Origin: Bacteroidetes bacterium GWF2_49_14
Lineage (GTDB): Bacteria; Bacteroidota; Bacteroidia; Bacteroidales; UBA12481
Length of the DNA stretch: 58,155 nucleotides
NCBI GenBank assembly: GCA_001769295.1
Contig: MEOR01000108.1
Location: 76,596-134,750 of the forward strand
Reading direction: 5' to 3'
Every line of letters begins with the position of its first letter. The first letter of the stretch is position 1. Shown here piece after piece: positions 47,980 to 56,974 of the stretch. The notes under the pieces were generated by a model. The model had not been told where the DNA came from. It searched no databases and was given only the letters and a program-made list of their open reading frames with translations. The translations under genes and the position numbers were made by a program.

Positions 47980-50013
47980 TCAGACGATCAGGGATAGGGA
48001 ATGCATGATGTTTTCAACCAGAAACAGGAATCTTGCCGCCCACTTCAGAGCAGGCTTTGCAGAGGGTTTCACGGCAAAGGAGTTGTTGAGCAGATTGGAA
48101 TCCAGCAGCAGCTTCTGCCCGGGGTCCACCATGGCGGCCACTACCCTCTCCTTTCTCTCGTAGATTAGATCGAACACCTTATCCTTTCCGTCCCAGTTCT
48201 CAAGGATCTCCTCGCCATTATCAAACCTGACGCGGATTTCGACAGGCACTATCCCGTCGCCTTTCCGGCTCAGCATGACAACCGACCGGAAACGATCCTC
48301 AATCCTATCTGTCTCCAGAAATGTTTTTTCTGATGATTCATCATACAGTCCGCCTTTTTCCATCGCCGGGGAGACCCTTATTCCTTCCACCGAATAATCC
48401 AAAGCCGCAGTTCCATAGAGGAATTGATCAAAGAACCAGTCGAGATCCGGCCCGTACTTGTAATCGCCCCGCTCCCTGATCACTTCGTTTACCACCCTGA
48501 TAAAGTCTTTGGTTGAAGGATGCCGGAATGCCCATCGTTCGTAATATTTCCTGAAGATTTCGTCCATGCACTCCTGCCCTACCATCCGTTCCAGCGTATT
48601 GAGCATGGTGGCAGGCTTCTGGTAGACAGTTGCCCCATAGGTACCCCTTGGGAAACTCCATGAATTATTGAAAGTGGGTACTAGGTTTGGGGTGAGTCCG
48701 CCCAGCCATGAGATCCTTGCAAATTCCACATCTCCCACATGCACAAACGGAAACCCGAGCATGGCTGTTTTCTCGCCGTAGGCCCAGTCCATGATCCGGT
48801 TTTCCCAATAGCTGTTTATGCCCTCGTCGAGCCAGGGCTCCTCGGCCTCATTATTGGCGAGGATTCCCATGAAATAGGCATGACCGAATTCGTGAACCGT
48901 CACCATTTCAGCCATACGAATCTGTTCGGGTATGAGGTAGAAGGTGCCGGCTGTTATCAGGGTGGTATATTCCATGCCACCGGCTCCCTGCCCGTAGGTT
49001 GGTGGATCCACCACCGTCACATAGGGCCAGGGATAGGGTCCGACATGTGCATCGAAGTACTCGAGGGCATATTTTACTGCTTTACTGTGGCGCTCAGCCT
49101 GATAAAAGTGTTCGGGCTGCAGCATTATCTTGATTTTCACGTTTTTCCACTGGTCTTCTGCAATCTGGAAATCCTTTGAGGCGGTCCAGGCAAAATCAAC
49201 AATATCCTCTGCCCGAAAGGAAAGAGTTTTCTTTCCGCCCGATGCGGTTTCCTTCATCAGTTGTCCGCCGCTTCCCACCACATACTCATCAGGAACGGTT
49301 AAATCAACTTTGTAGAGGCTATGGTTGGCATAGAATTCAGCATTTGGATAAAACTGGTGGGTATTCCAACCGCCCTTTCGGGCATATCTCATGCCAGCCG
49401 GCTCATATACGCCCAGTTTCGGGAACCATTGCCCGACAAAGAAAAAATCCTTGCTGTACCCGGTTCTTGCCGTGATTTTAGGGAGTTTCGAAGTAAATTG
49501 TATTGTGACGGTCACGGTGGAATCCGGTAGAACCGGATTGGTCAGCCTGACAGAAACGACCGACTGGTCCTTCCCGTACAATTCCTGCGGGAACGGTTTC
49601 TCCTCAGGTAGACGAAGCGGGAAAGGAGAGATAGTTTCATCGGGTTGTATAAACCGAAGCTGATCCGTGAGCAATTCGCCGGATCCGGTCTTCATGGAAA
49701 TAATATCAGTATAGCCCCAATCCTTCTCCTCCGAAAGCCCTGATCGTCTTGCGCTGAGGAAAGTGGATCGTCCGTTCTTGAAAGCATTGAGGTACAGGTG
49801 GAACTGGAGCTCGCTAACCGTGTCACGGGAAGGATTCTTCCATTGAACGGTCATTTCACCTGACACCGTTTTTTTATCAGGATTAAGTTCTGCATTTATC
49901 TGATACTGAGTAATTCGGGGACTCAGCGGCGACGGAAGGATCACCTGCGCGGATCCCTTGCCGGCCGTGAACAATGCTGCAGCCAGCAGAAAAAAGAGGT
50001 GAATTGATTTCAT
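47980..50013 (-). CDS. M1-family metallopeptidase
   Basis: GGMEYTTLI and HEFGHAYFMGILANNEAEEPWLDEG (HExxH-x18-E); ATG at 50013 gives MKSIHLFFLLAAALFTAGKGSAQ signal peptide. Confidence 0.93.
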   Translation of the reverse strand: MKSIHLFFLLAAALFTAGKGSAQVILPSPLSPRITQYQINAELNPDKKTVSGEMTVQWKNPSRDTVSELQFHLYLNAFKNGRSTFLSARRSGLSEEKDWGYTDIISMKTGSGELLTDQLRFIQPDETISPFPLRLPEEKPFPQELYGKDQSVVSVRLTNPVLPDSTVTVTIQFTSKLPKITARTGYSKDFFFVGQWFPKLGVYEPAGMRYARKGGWNTHQFYPNAEFYANHSLYKVDLTVPDEYVVGSGGQLMKETASGGKKTLSFRAEDIVDFAWTASKDFQIAEDQWKNVKIKIMLQPEHFYQAERHSKAVKYALEYFDAHVGPYPWPYVTVVDPPTYGQGAGGMEYTTLITAGTFYLIPEQIRMAEMVTVHEFGHAYFMGILANNEAEEPWLDEGINSYWENRIMDWAYGEKTAMLGFPFVHVGDVEFARISWLGGLTPNLVPTFNNSWSFPRGTYGATVYQKPATMLNTLERMVGQECMDEIFRKYYERWAFRHPSTKDFIRVVNEVIRERGDYKYGPDLDWFFDQFLYGTAALDYSVEGIRVSPAMEKGGLYDESSEKTFLETDRIEDRFRSVVMLSRKGDGIVPVEIRVRFDNGEEILENWDGKDKVFDLIYERKERVVAAMVDPGQKLLLDSNLLNNSFAVKPSAKPALKWAARFLFLVENIMHSLSLIV

Positions 50014-50066
50014 AACCGAATGGGATTGTTTGTTTGGCCTTTTAAAGGTAAACAAAAAAGAAAGAG

Positions 50067-50137
50067 AGCCAAGACCGGGAATCGAACCCGGAATGGTGGT
50101 TTACGAAACCACTGTTATACCCTTTAACTATCTTGGC
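50067..50137 (-). tRNA. tRNA-Thr (CGT)
   Basis: GCCAAGA-TA-GTTA..TAAC-A-GTGGT-TTCGTAA-ACCAC-CATT-CCGGG-TTCGATT-CCCGG-TCTTGGC-T; all stems pair; CCA not encoded. Confidence 0.96.
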
Positions 50138-50151
50138 ATTTAGAGCGGCGG

Positions 50152-50181
50152 CAAAGATAGGAACGATTTTTATTTTGGCAA
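50152..50181 (-). promoter_or_regulatory. promoter for tRNA-Thr
   Basis: Minus strand TTG-N19-TATCTTTG, exact match to the Bacteroidetes sigma-A consensus. Confidence 0.85.
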
Positions 50182-50208
50182 TACGATACCAGATTTCAGA
50201 AAATCTAA

Positions 50209-50216
50209 TATTTTTG
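50209..50216 (+). promoter_or_regulatory. candidate -7 box (TATTTTTG) for the MATE transporter leader
   Basis: Matches TAnnTTTG; no clear -33 at canonical spacing. Confidence 0.35.
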
Positions 50217-50222
50217 CAAAAA

Positions 50223-50353
50223 ATCCACTAAGATGAAAACGTTCAGTACCCCGTTTCTTGTGGATGTCCGGACAATTATCTAACCCGGGCATCCGTCCCG
50301 GCGCCGAAACATCGGCAACCCTTCCAATGTTATACTTATAATTTTTTGCTTCA
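50223..50353 (+). other. candidate structured 5' leader with two overlapping small ORFs upstream of the MATE gene
   Basis: Hairpins ATCCAC..GTGGAT, CCGGG-CATCCGT-CCCGG, GCCGA-AACA-TCGGC; uORF1 50233-50283 MKTFSTPFLVDVRTII, uORF2 50264-50341 MSGQLSNPGIRPGAETSATLPMLYL. Confidence 0.5.
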
Positions 50354-51757
50354 ATGAAGTATTTCCTTAATTTTAAACAACTACGTAAGGACGTTTGGGA
50401 ATCCATCTCCGGTACTGAGATGGATTTCACCGCCGGCAGTATGGGGCGCGCAGTTTTTTTACTTTCCATACCGATGGTGCTTGAAATGGTAATGGAATCC
50501 ATTTTTGCCATTGTCGACATTTTCTTCGTTTCCAAACTAGGCTCCGAGGCGATAGCCACTGTGGGGATCACGGAGTCATTAATAACCATTGTTTATGCCA
50601 TTGGTGGCGGACTGGCCATGGCTACCACCGCTCTTGTAGCACGAAGAACCGGTGAAAAACGCCCTGAAGAGGCTTCAAGGGTAGCTTTTCAGGCAATACT
50701 TACGGGGGTCCTGGTATCGACCCTGATCGCGGTTCCCGGTTTCCTCTGGAGCTCTGATCTTCTGAGGCTCATGGGCGGCTCGGAAGAAATGCAGGGTGAG
50801 CTTGCCAGTTACACGAAAATCATGCTGGGATCCAATGGAGTGATCATCATCCTGTTCATTATCAATTCGGTATTGAGAAGTTCAGGGGATGCAGCCATGT
50901 CATTGCGAGTATTGATTACTGCCAATTTCATTAATATTATTCTTGATCCCTTACTGATTTTTGGCATCGGCCCATTCCCGGAGCTAGGGATCAAGGGTGC
51001 TGCCATTGCAACGCTAATCGGGCGCTCCGTGGGTGTTTCCTACCAGGTGTTTTTGCTCTTCAGGGGCAAAAGAAGAATCAAGTTAACCTTGGCGGATATC
51101 CGGTTTGAACCGCATACCATCTGGCAGATCATCAAACTCAGCCTGGGTGGCATTGGACAATCCCTTATTGCTACCACGAGCTGGATCGGTCTGGTGAGGA
51201 TAATCGCCACATTCGGAAGCTCAGTTGTAGCTGGCTATACCATTGCAATCCGGGTAATCATTTTTGCCTTGCTTCCATCCGCCGGCATCAGTAATGCAGC
51301 TGCGACACTGGTAGGACAAAACCTTGGGGCCGACAAACCTGAACGCGCTGAGCGGTCGGTGTGGCTGACGGCAAAAGTAAACCTGGTGCTTATGGGTCTG
51401 CTTGGACTGGTTCTTGCCATATTCCCGGAGTTCTTTATCCGGATGTTTATTCAGGATCCGGCAGTGATCGTCCCGGCGGTCCAGGCTTTGCGTATCATTA
51501 GTTTCGGGTTTGCCTTCTACGGCTTGGGCATGGTTATGATTCAAGCCTTAAACGGGGCGGGTGATACAGCGACTCCGACCAAAGTGTTTTTCATTTGCTT
51601 CTGGCTGATAGAGATTCCCCTGGCCTGGGTCCTGGCTAAACCTCTGAATACTGGTCCCCCCGGAGTCTTTATTTCGATTGTTGTGGCTGAGACCATCATG
51701 ACCCTGATCTCATTTTACCTTTTTCGTCGTGGCAAATGGAAGCTTAAAAAGGTTTAA
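50354..51757 (+). CDS. MATE-family efflux transporter
   Basis: 12-TM protein; MVLEMVMESIFAIVDIFFVSKLGSEAIATVGITESL and TLVGQNLGADKPERAERS. Confidence 0.95.
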   Translation: MKYFLNFKQLRKDVWESISGTEMDFTAGSMGRAVFLLSIPMVLEMVMESIFAIVDIFFVSKLGSEAIATVGITESLITIVYAIGGGLAMATTALVARRTGEKRPEEASRVAFQAILTGVLVSTLIAVPGFLWSSDLLRLMGGSEEMQGELASYTKIMLGSNGVIIILFIINSVLRSSGDAAMSLRVLITANFINIILDPLLIFGIGPFPELGIKGAAIATLIGRSVGVSYQVFLLFRGKRRIKLTLADIRFEPHTIWQIIKLSLGGIGQSLIATTSWIGLVRIIATFGSSVVAGYTIAIRVIIFALLPSAGISNAAATLVGQNLGADKPERAERSVWLTAKVNLVLMGLLGLVLAIFPEFFIRMFIQDPAVIVPAVQALRIISFGFAFYGLGMVMIQALNGAGDTATPTKVFFICFWLIEIPLAWVLAKPLNTGPPGVFISIVVAETIMTLISFYLFRRGKWKLKKV

Positions 51758-51766
51758 CTTTAGTGG

Positions 51767-52957
51767 ATGAAACACGGGTGGCTGAGTCTGGTGCCCATAC
51801 TGGTTCCTCTCCTGCTGGTTACTTCCTGCAGAAAAGATCCTGTTAACCAGCCACCGGTGGCTTCATTCATCATCAAGCCTGATTCGGGTGATACCGAAAC
51901 ATTTTTTTCCCTTGATGCCACAGGTTCCTATGACCCCGACGGGGAAGATTCGTCGCTTGAGATCCGGTGGGATTATGAGAATGACGGATTCTATGACTGG
52001 CTTTTTGTCAAGACCCGCATCAACCTCCACCGGTTCTCAGCTGCCGGCTCCTATACCGTAAGGCTGCAAGTCAGGGACGGAGCAGGTGGCCTGGCCACAA
52101 CCACCCGGGAAGTTTTCGTCGGCGAAGGCAATGCCGCCCCGCTGATCCCGTTTGCGCCAAATCCGAGGGACAGCGCCAACAATATCATTTTCAGCGGAAG
52201 ACTTTCCTGGGTTGCACTTGATCCTGACAGCGACCACCTCCGGTATGATCTGTACCTGGGGGAGAGTTTCGATCCTCCCTTAGTGGAAACAAATCTCCCG
52301 GCGGATCAATATTTTCCGGAGGGCTTGAAGCCGGGCAGGCGTTACTTCTGGAAGGTCGTTTCAAGGGACCCCGGCGGACTTACTGCATTTTCACCTGTGT
52401 GGCGTTTTTCGGTTCACTCCGGAGTCTACGAACGGGATACCCTAACCGACCCGAGGGACGGCCAGCGATATCCCGTCATAAACCTGAACCGGACATGGTG
52501 GATGGCGCGAAACCTCAATTACATGGTTCCGGGGAACTCACTCTGTTATGATAACGATCAGCAGAACTGCATCCGGCATGGCAAACTCTATTCCTATTAC
52601 CTGAATGACACCGTTGTTTGTCCCCCGGGATGGCGGCTTCCGACTGATGGCGACTGGGTCTCCCTGGAGCAATTCCTGGGTATGAGCCGCGAAGCCACTG
52701 AAACCTGGGGCTGGATTGGGAACGACCAGGCTTATCAGATGACGGAGGGCGGAACATCAGGGTTAAACCTTCAATTCTCTGGGTATGCAGACTGGGAAGG
52801 GAATTATCACTTTCTGGATGATAAAGCCTTCTATGCGCAGTGGTCGGTTCACCGGATGATCATCCGCAATTACGGGCAGATTTACCGGCACAGGTTTAAC
52901 AGTGATAATTTCGAGGATGTATTCTACACCCCGGTCCGCTGCATCCGATCGGATTAG
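51767..52957 (+). CDS. lipoprotein with PKD-like domain and FISUMP domain
   Basis: PPVASFIIKPDSGDTETFFSLDATGSYDPDGEDS (PKD); RYPVINLNRTWWMARNLNY...KLYSYYLNDTVVCPPGWRLPTDGDWVSLEQFLG (FISUMP). Confidence 0.88.
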   Translation: MKHGWLSLVPILVPLLLVTSCRKDPVNQPPVASFIIKPDSGDTETFFSLDATGSYDPDGEDSSLEIRWDYENDGFYDWLFVKTRINLHRFSAAGSYTVRLQVRDGAGGLATTTREVFVGEGNAAPLIPFAPNPRDSANNIIFSGRLSWVALDPDSDHLRYDLYLGESFDPPLVETNLPADQYFPEGLKPGRRYFWKVVSRDPGGLTAFSPVWRFSVHSGVYERDTLTDPRDGQRYPVINLNRTWWMARNLNYMVPGNSLCYDNDQQNCIRHGKLYSYYLNDTVVCPPGWRLPTDGDWVSLEQFLGMSREATETWGWIGNDQAYQMTEGGTSGLNLQFSGYADWEGNYHFLDDKAFYAQWSVHRMIIRNYGQIYRHRFNSDNFEDVFYTPVRCIRSD

Positions 52958-53469
52958 TTCCTGAAAGCGGTCAGTACCATGACCAGACCGGTATCTACAT
53001 CCATGATGCGGGCCGAGAAGGCAATCTCAATGCTTTCATCGTCAAACAGGAATGCCCCGTCGTACGATTTATTGTCGACATCCCAGTATTTATATCCCGA
53101 TACCTGCACATTGACGGGCCCTACCCATCCTTCCTGGTCGGGGATGTCAAAAACGATTGCATTACCTGTGTCCCGGGGGTCTGTTCCATTGAACATCATC
53201 ACATTTCCGTCCCAGAAATCAATCACATCGGGATCAGCATTTTTAGTCACCCGCATGGTGCCTTCGAGGTCATAATGATCTTCCTGGTCTCCGAGGTAAA
53301 CCAGGTCTCCCTCATTGTCAATCGCAAAGATCTTGACCACATAATCATACTGGCCAGTCAGTTCGTCCCTTAGATCTACATATTCATCGGAACAGGAAGT
53401 GAAAAGGAACGGTGTTAGGGTAATCAGCAGCATCAAGCCTGATATAACCCTGGATTTTGATGTTTTCAT
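52954..53469 (-). CDS. small lipoprotein, unknown function
   Basis: MKTSKSRVISGLMLLITLTPFLFTSCSDEY lipobox. Confidence 0.65.
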   Translation of the reverse strand: MKTSKSRVISGLMLLITLTPFLFTSCSDEYVDLRDELTGQYDYVVKIFAIDNEGDLVYLGDQEDHYDLEGTMRVTKNADPDVIDFWDGNVMMFNGTDPRDTGNAIVFDIPDQEGWVGPVNVQVSGYKYWDVDNKSYDGAFLFDDESIEIAFSARIMDVDTGLVMVLTAFRN

Positions 53470-53496
53470 GTTTGTTGGTTTGATTTGAATAACTTG

Positions 53497-54324
53497 TTAC
53501 GCCCCGGCTGCGGTTCCCAGCTGCTTCAGCTCTTTCTGGTGCTGTTCGATACTCTGCCGGAGTCCGTCCATCTCTTTCAAAAGCTGTGCCAATTCCCAGC
53601 CTTTGCGGATCGCCTCCTTGTCATAAGATTCTAACACAATGTAATGGAAGGACTTACCATTAAAACGGACCTTTAGAGATTTCAAATAATTGTCGGCAAT
53701 AAAAGCCATGATGCCGGCATCGGTACCTTCGCGGAACTCGATTGTTTCCCACTTATCTCCCAGGTCTTCGACCTTCCGGTTCCACGGATCGTCCATCGGG
53801 ATCGTGTCGGAAACCACATAGTTTCCCGAGTCGTATACCCTGAGAGCGACATGATCGATCCATGATTTTCCGTAGAAGTGCGAAGTCAGCCAGACCTCTC
53901 CTGTCTCATTCAGTGTAATTTTCAGGTATGTCCGGTTCCAGGATGATTCCACGGTTTGCCTTTTATGTTCATAGATTCCGGGCATTCCCGCTTCGCCGGG
54001 GGTAAACCGGAAATCCCGGGCCAGGGGCTGTACCTGGGCTTGCAGGATGTTGAGCAGGCTGGTTTTTTGAGTGACTGCCTGCTGATGGTATTCTGATGCT
54101 ATCGCGTTTTTCCTGCGAAGAGTCTCACCTACTATACCATAGTCTGAATTATTCCAGCGAGCCATGGAATCCAGGAGTTCCATGGCTGTGGTAAATTCCT
54201 GTTGACGAACAAAAGCATCCACCCGCTGAAAATCAGCTTCCGCCTTTTTCTGCAGGGAAAAGGTGCATGAAACCGCACCGCCCGAAACAAGGGCTAAGAA
54301 CATCATGATCCGGATCGCTTTCAT
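53497..54324 (-). CDS. conserved hypothetical lipoprotein
   Basis: Signal/lipobox GGAVSC; C-terminal coiled coil ELAQLLKEMDGLRQSIEQHQKELKQL. Confidence 0.6.
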   Translation of the reverse strand: MKAIRIMMFLALVSGGAVSCTFSLQKKAEADFQRVDAFVRQQEFTTAMELLDSMARWNNSDYGIVGETLRRKNAIASEYHQQAVTQKTSLLNILQAQVQPLARDFRFTPGEAGMPGIYEHKRQTVESSWNRTYLKITLNETGEVWLTSHFYGKSWIDHVALRVYDSGNYVVSDTIPMDDPWNRKVEDLGDKWETIEFREGTDAGIMAFIADNYLKSLKVRFNGKSFHYIVLESYDKEAIRKGWELAQLLKEMDGLRQSIEQHQKELKQLGTAAGA

Positions 54325-54404
54325 AACAGTTATTTTTTCAAAAGTACTGCTTTAAACCTTCAGGCACTCCCCTATTCTAAGGCAGTGTTGGCATTTTCGC
54401 TAAA

Positions 54405-55466
54405 TTGCCGCCCAATTTTTTTAGAACCGTGAGATTTTCCAGCCGTTTTTTTTCATTATCCCTGATCCTGGTCCTGGCCATATCTTGCGAGGTGGAATTC
54501 AATCCCAATATCATTTCGACGCCCACGCCGGTGATCTATGGGATTATTCATCCTCAGGACAGCATTTATTCCGTCAGGCTCACCAAAACCTTTATCGGAC
54601 CCGGCAGTGCCTATGTTTTTGCCAGGATTGCCGACTCGATTTATTACAAGGGCGCACATGTTTACCTGGAGACGAGAACCACCGCCGGCAAGCTGGTTGA
54701 AAAAGTGGAGCTCACAGAGACGGAAATCGGGGACCGGTTGCCCGGAATCTTTGCACAGGCTCCCAACATTGTTTATCAGACCGATGCCTCGAAATTTCAT
54801 ATCCGGCCTGAATATTTTGACTCACTTGGACAGGAGTATAACCTGACGCTGAACCTCATAGCAGAAATTCCGGGTTTTACAACACCTGTCAAAGCCTCGA
54901 CCAGGCTCCGGGCCATACCCAAAATCACGGAGCCCCGGTTCACATTTGTCAAGGTTTATTTTTACAGTGAGGAACCCTACTGGATGCAGTGGATGAATAC
55001 CGATGAAGAGAGCATGTTTGAGATCCTGGTGAGGATGCGGTACAAGGATATATATTATGATGATGAACAGGACCGGGTGGCCGAGTGGGTGTTGACCGGA
55101 ATCGATGCGAACGAGACCTCCTTTCCGGGTGGCACACGGAAGGTATACTCCTACTATTTCCGTCCTGAGAATTTCTATTCCCAGGTACGGGCAGCAATTC
55201 AAGAGGATCCGGAAGTAGAGGTCAGGGTTGTTAAGGACATTGATTTTGAGATTCTCTCCACCAACCGGGAGATGGGGTTTTACCGGGATATTTATGAAAT
55301 TTCAGATGATTATCGGGGCACCGGATTCTCCAATATTGAAAACGGAATCGGACTTTTCACAACATACTCATCTGCTGGCATTTACGGATTACAACTCGGG
55401 CAGACGGAGATAGACTCGCTGGCTTTAGGCCGCTACACGAAGCATCTCGGATTTACGAGGTGGTGA
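54405..55466 (+). CDS. DUF4249-like lipoprotein
   Basis: Lipobox LAISC; PVIYGIIHPQDSIYSVRLTKTFIG...KGAHVYLET; start probably an internal codon (RFSSRFFSLSLILVLAISC). Confidence 0.6.
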   Translation: MPPNFFRTVRFSSRFFSLSLILVLAISCEVEFNPNIISTPTPVIYGIIHPQDSIYSVRLTKTFIGPGSAYVFARIADSIYYKGAHVYLETRTTAGKLVEKVELTETEIGDRLPGIFAQAPNIVYQTDASKFHIRPEYFDSLGQEYNLTLNLIAEIPGFTTPVKASTRLRAIPKITEPRFTFVKVYFYSEEPYWMQWMNTDEESMFEILVRMRYKDIYYDDEQDRVAEWVLTGIDANETSFPGGTRKVYSYYFRPENFYSQVRAAIQEDPEVEVRVVKDIDFEILSTNREMGFYRDIYEISDDYRGTGFSNIENGIGLFTTYSSAGIYGLQLGQTEIDSLALGRYTKHLGFTRW

Positions 55467-55471
55467 GAGGA

Positions 55472-55708
55472 GGTTACCAGTTACCGGTTGCCGGTTATCC
55501 ACCTCACCCCCGGCCCCTCTCCCGCGCTCCCGTTGGTCGCGGGAGAGGGGTGTCGGCTCCGGCCCAAGGGACGTGCTAAATTCTTGATTTCCGTATTTGT
55601 TTCGGCATTTTCTTGCTAACAACCCTCGAAGCACACTCCCCTCTCCCGCGACCAACGGGAGCGCGGGAGAGGGGCCGGGGGTGAGGTGGATAACCGGCAA
55701 CCGGCAAC
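55472..55708. repeat. REPIN/MITE-like inverted-repeat element, about 230 bp
   Basis: Arms GGTTGCCGGTTATCCACCTCACCCCCGGCCCCTCTCCCGCGCTCCCGTTGGTCGCGGGAGAGGGG (left) and its reverse complement (right), about 80 bp centre; each arm has an inner 13-bp hairpin. Confidence 0.95.
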
Positions 55709-55712
55709 ATTC

Positions 55713-56831
55713 TTAGTGGGTTACCCTGATTTTCACGAAGCAAATCTTGGAATACTCATCCCGCTCGAACAGGAGTCCGGCGGTTGAATTTCCCATGTCA
55801 GTGAGGTGCGAATAAGCGAAAGATCCCGGATAGACTTGCTGGTAAGAGGACCAGGATTTGCCATCGTCATAAGAAATCCGGAGAGCGCCGTTTGTGCGGT
55901 CCTTTTCGGAGGCGGGATTGCAAAACAGCAGGGGCGCCGGCTTGAGCGGGGAAGATCCCAGCCTGATGATCGTTGCCATGCACACGGGATCGGGGAGATT
56001 TGGCTCATTGACCAGTCCGGTCCAGTTAAGTCCGCCATCTTTGCTGAACCCAATTTTCCTCATTTTCGTGCCGCCCTGTATCCGCGTATTCAGCATAACC
56101 GTACCGTCTGATAATTCAACCATCTGAACTTCATTACCATAACCGGCATCCTGTTCAAAGGCAACCTCACCGTAAGCCCAGGTTTTCCCGAGGTCGTCAC
56201 TGTAGGCGGCATAGTTTTTCCACCGGTTGACCGGTCCCTGATTGAAAGGCATGAGTATCCGTCCTTTATGGGGTCCGTATTTCAGCTGGATGCCGTTTCC
56301 CGGACCGCTGGCGATGCTGGTGGCGAAAGTCGGCCGTTTTACACCGGCTGTTATATCTGAAGGTTTCGACCAGGTGCGGCCATCATTATCGGAATAAATC
56401 AGCCAGGCTTTACAGGTACGGTCATTGTCGGTTCCGGGTCCTACTTCCGATTCATGGAGTCCTTTCGGATAGATCTGGTAAACCATAATTATCCTGCCGG
56501 TGGGTTCCACCTGAAGGACCTCCGGATTGTTCAGGCAATTCTCGCCGTCCTCGGCGACCACCTGGAGCGGTCCCCAGGTTGATCCTCCGTCTGTACTACT
56601 TTTCAGGACGATATCATTCGCAGCGTGATCGTTGATACTGGCACGCCCTTCGCAAAAAGCCAGCAGGGTACCCTGTTTCGTTTGAAGCAGGGCCGGGATG
56701 CGGTATTGCGGGTAGCCGTCGCGCCCATTAACGAATACATCGCGGATGCCCGGATCGGGTTGGGACATAACGTTACCGTTGCCGGTTAGGAGAAGAAGAC
56801 AGATGACGGATGACAGATGACGGAGGGACAT
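55713..56831 (-). CDS. secreted exo-alpha-sialidase (BNR repeats)
   Basis: YRIPALLQTKQGTLLAFCEGR (RIP motif), Asp boxes SSTDGGSTWG, YSDNDGRTWS, YSDDLGKTW, FSKDGGLNW. Confidence 0.92.
   Translation of the reverse strand: MSLRHLSSVICLLLLTGNGNVMSQPDPGIRDVFVNGRDGYPQYRIPALLQTKQGTLLAFCEGRASINDHAANDIVLKSSTDGGSTWGPLQVVAEDGENCLNNPEVLQVEPTGRIIMVYQIYPKGLHESEVGPGTDNDRTCKAWLIYSDNDGRTWSKPSDITAGVKRPTFATSIASGPGNGIQLKYGPHKGRILMPFNQGPVNRWKNYAAYSDDLGKTWAYGEVAFEQDAGYGNEVQMVELSDGTVMLNTRIQGGTKMRKIGFSKDGGLNWTGLVNEPNLPDPVCMATIIRLGSSPLKPAPLLFCNPASEKDRTNGALRISYDDGKSWSSYQQVYPGSFAYSHLTDMGNSTAGLLFERDEYSKICFVKIRVTH
56799..56826. repeat. 14-bp tandem duplication (ACAGATGACGGATG / ACAGATGACGGAGG), built of degenerate heptamers
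   Basis: Two adjacent copies differing by one base, inside the sialidase signal-peptide codons. Confidence 0.85.
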
Positions 56832-56833
56832 GG

Positions 56834-56903
56834 GGTTTGGGGTATGAGGTTTGGGGTATGAGGTTTGGGGTATGAGGTTTGGGGTATGAGGTTTGGGGTA
56901 TGG
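56834..56903. repeat. 14-bp tandem repeat, five copies of GGTTTGGGGTATGA, with about two inverted copies at 56951-56976
   Basis: Read directly; last copy ends GG instead of GA; inverted copies read CACCCCAAACCTGATACCCCAAACCT. Confidence 0.97.
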
Positions 56904-56974
56904 GGTTTAGGAAGGAGGTTAAAGGTTGAAGAAAGGTTTAAGGCGCCCTACACCCCAAACCTGATACCCCAAAC

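Noticed and set aside
50264-50353. Possible SAM riboswitch (GAAAC..CGGCAACC-like string)
   Set aside because: CCGAAACATCGGCAACC is superficially similar, but the SAM-I helices and kink-turn are not present.
55425-55700. 91-aa ORF HLTPGPSPALPLVAGEG...RERGRGAGGEV
   Set aside because: Lies in the inverted-repeat element; typical spurious translation of this repeat type.
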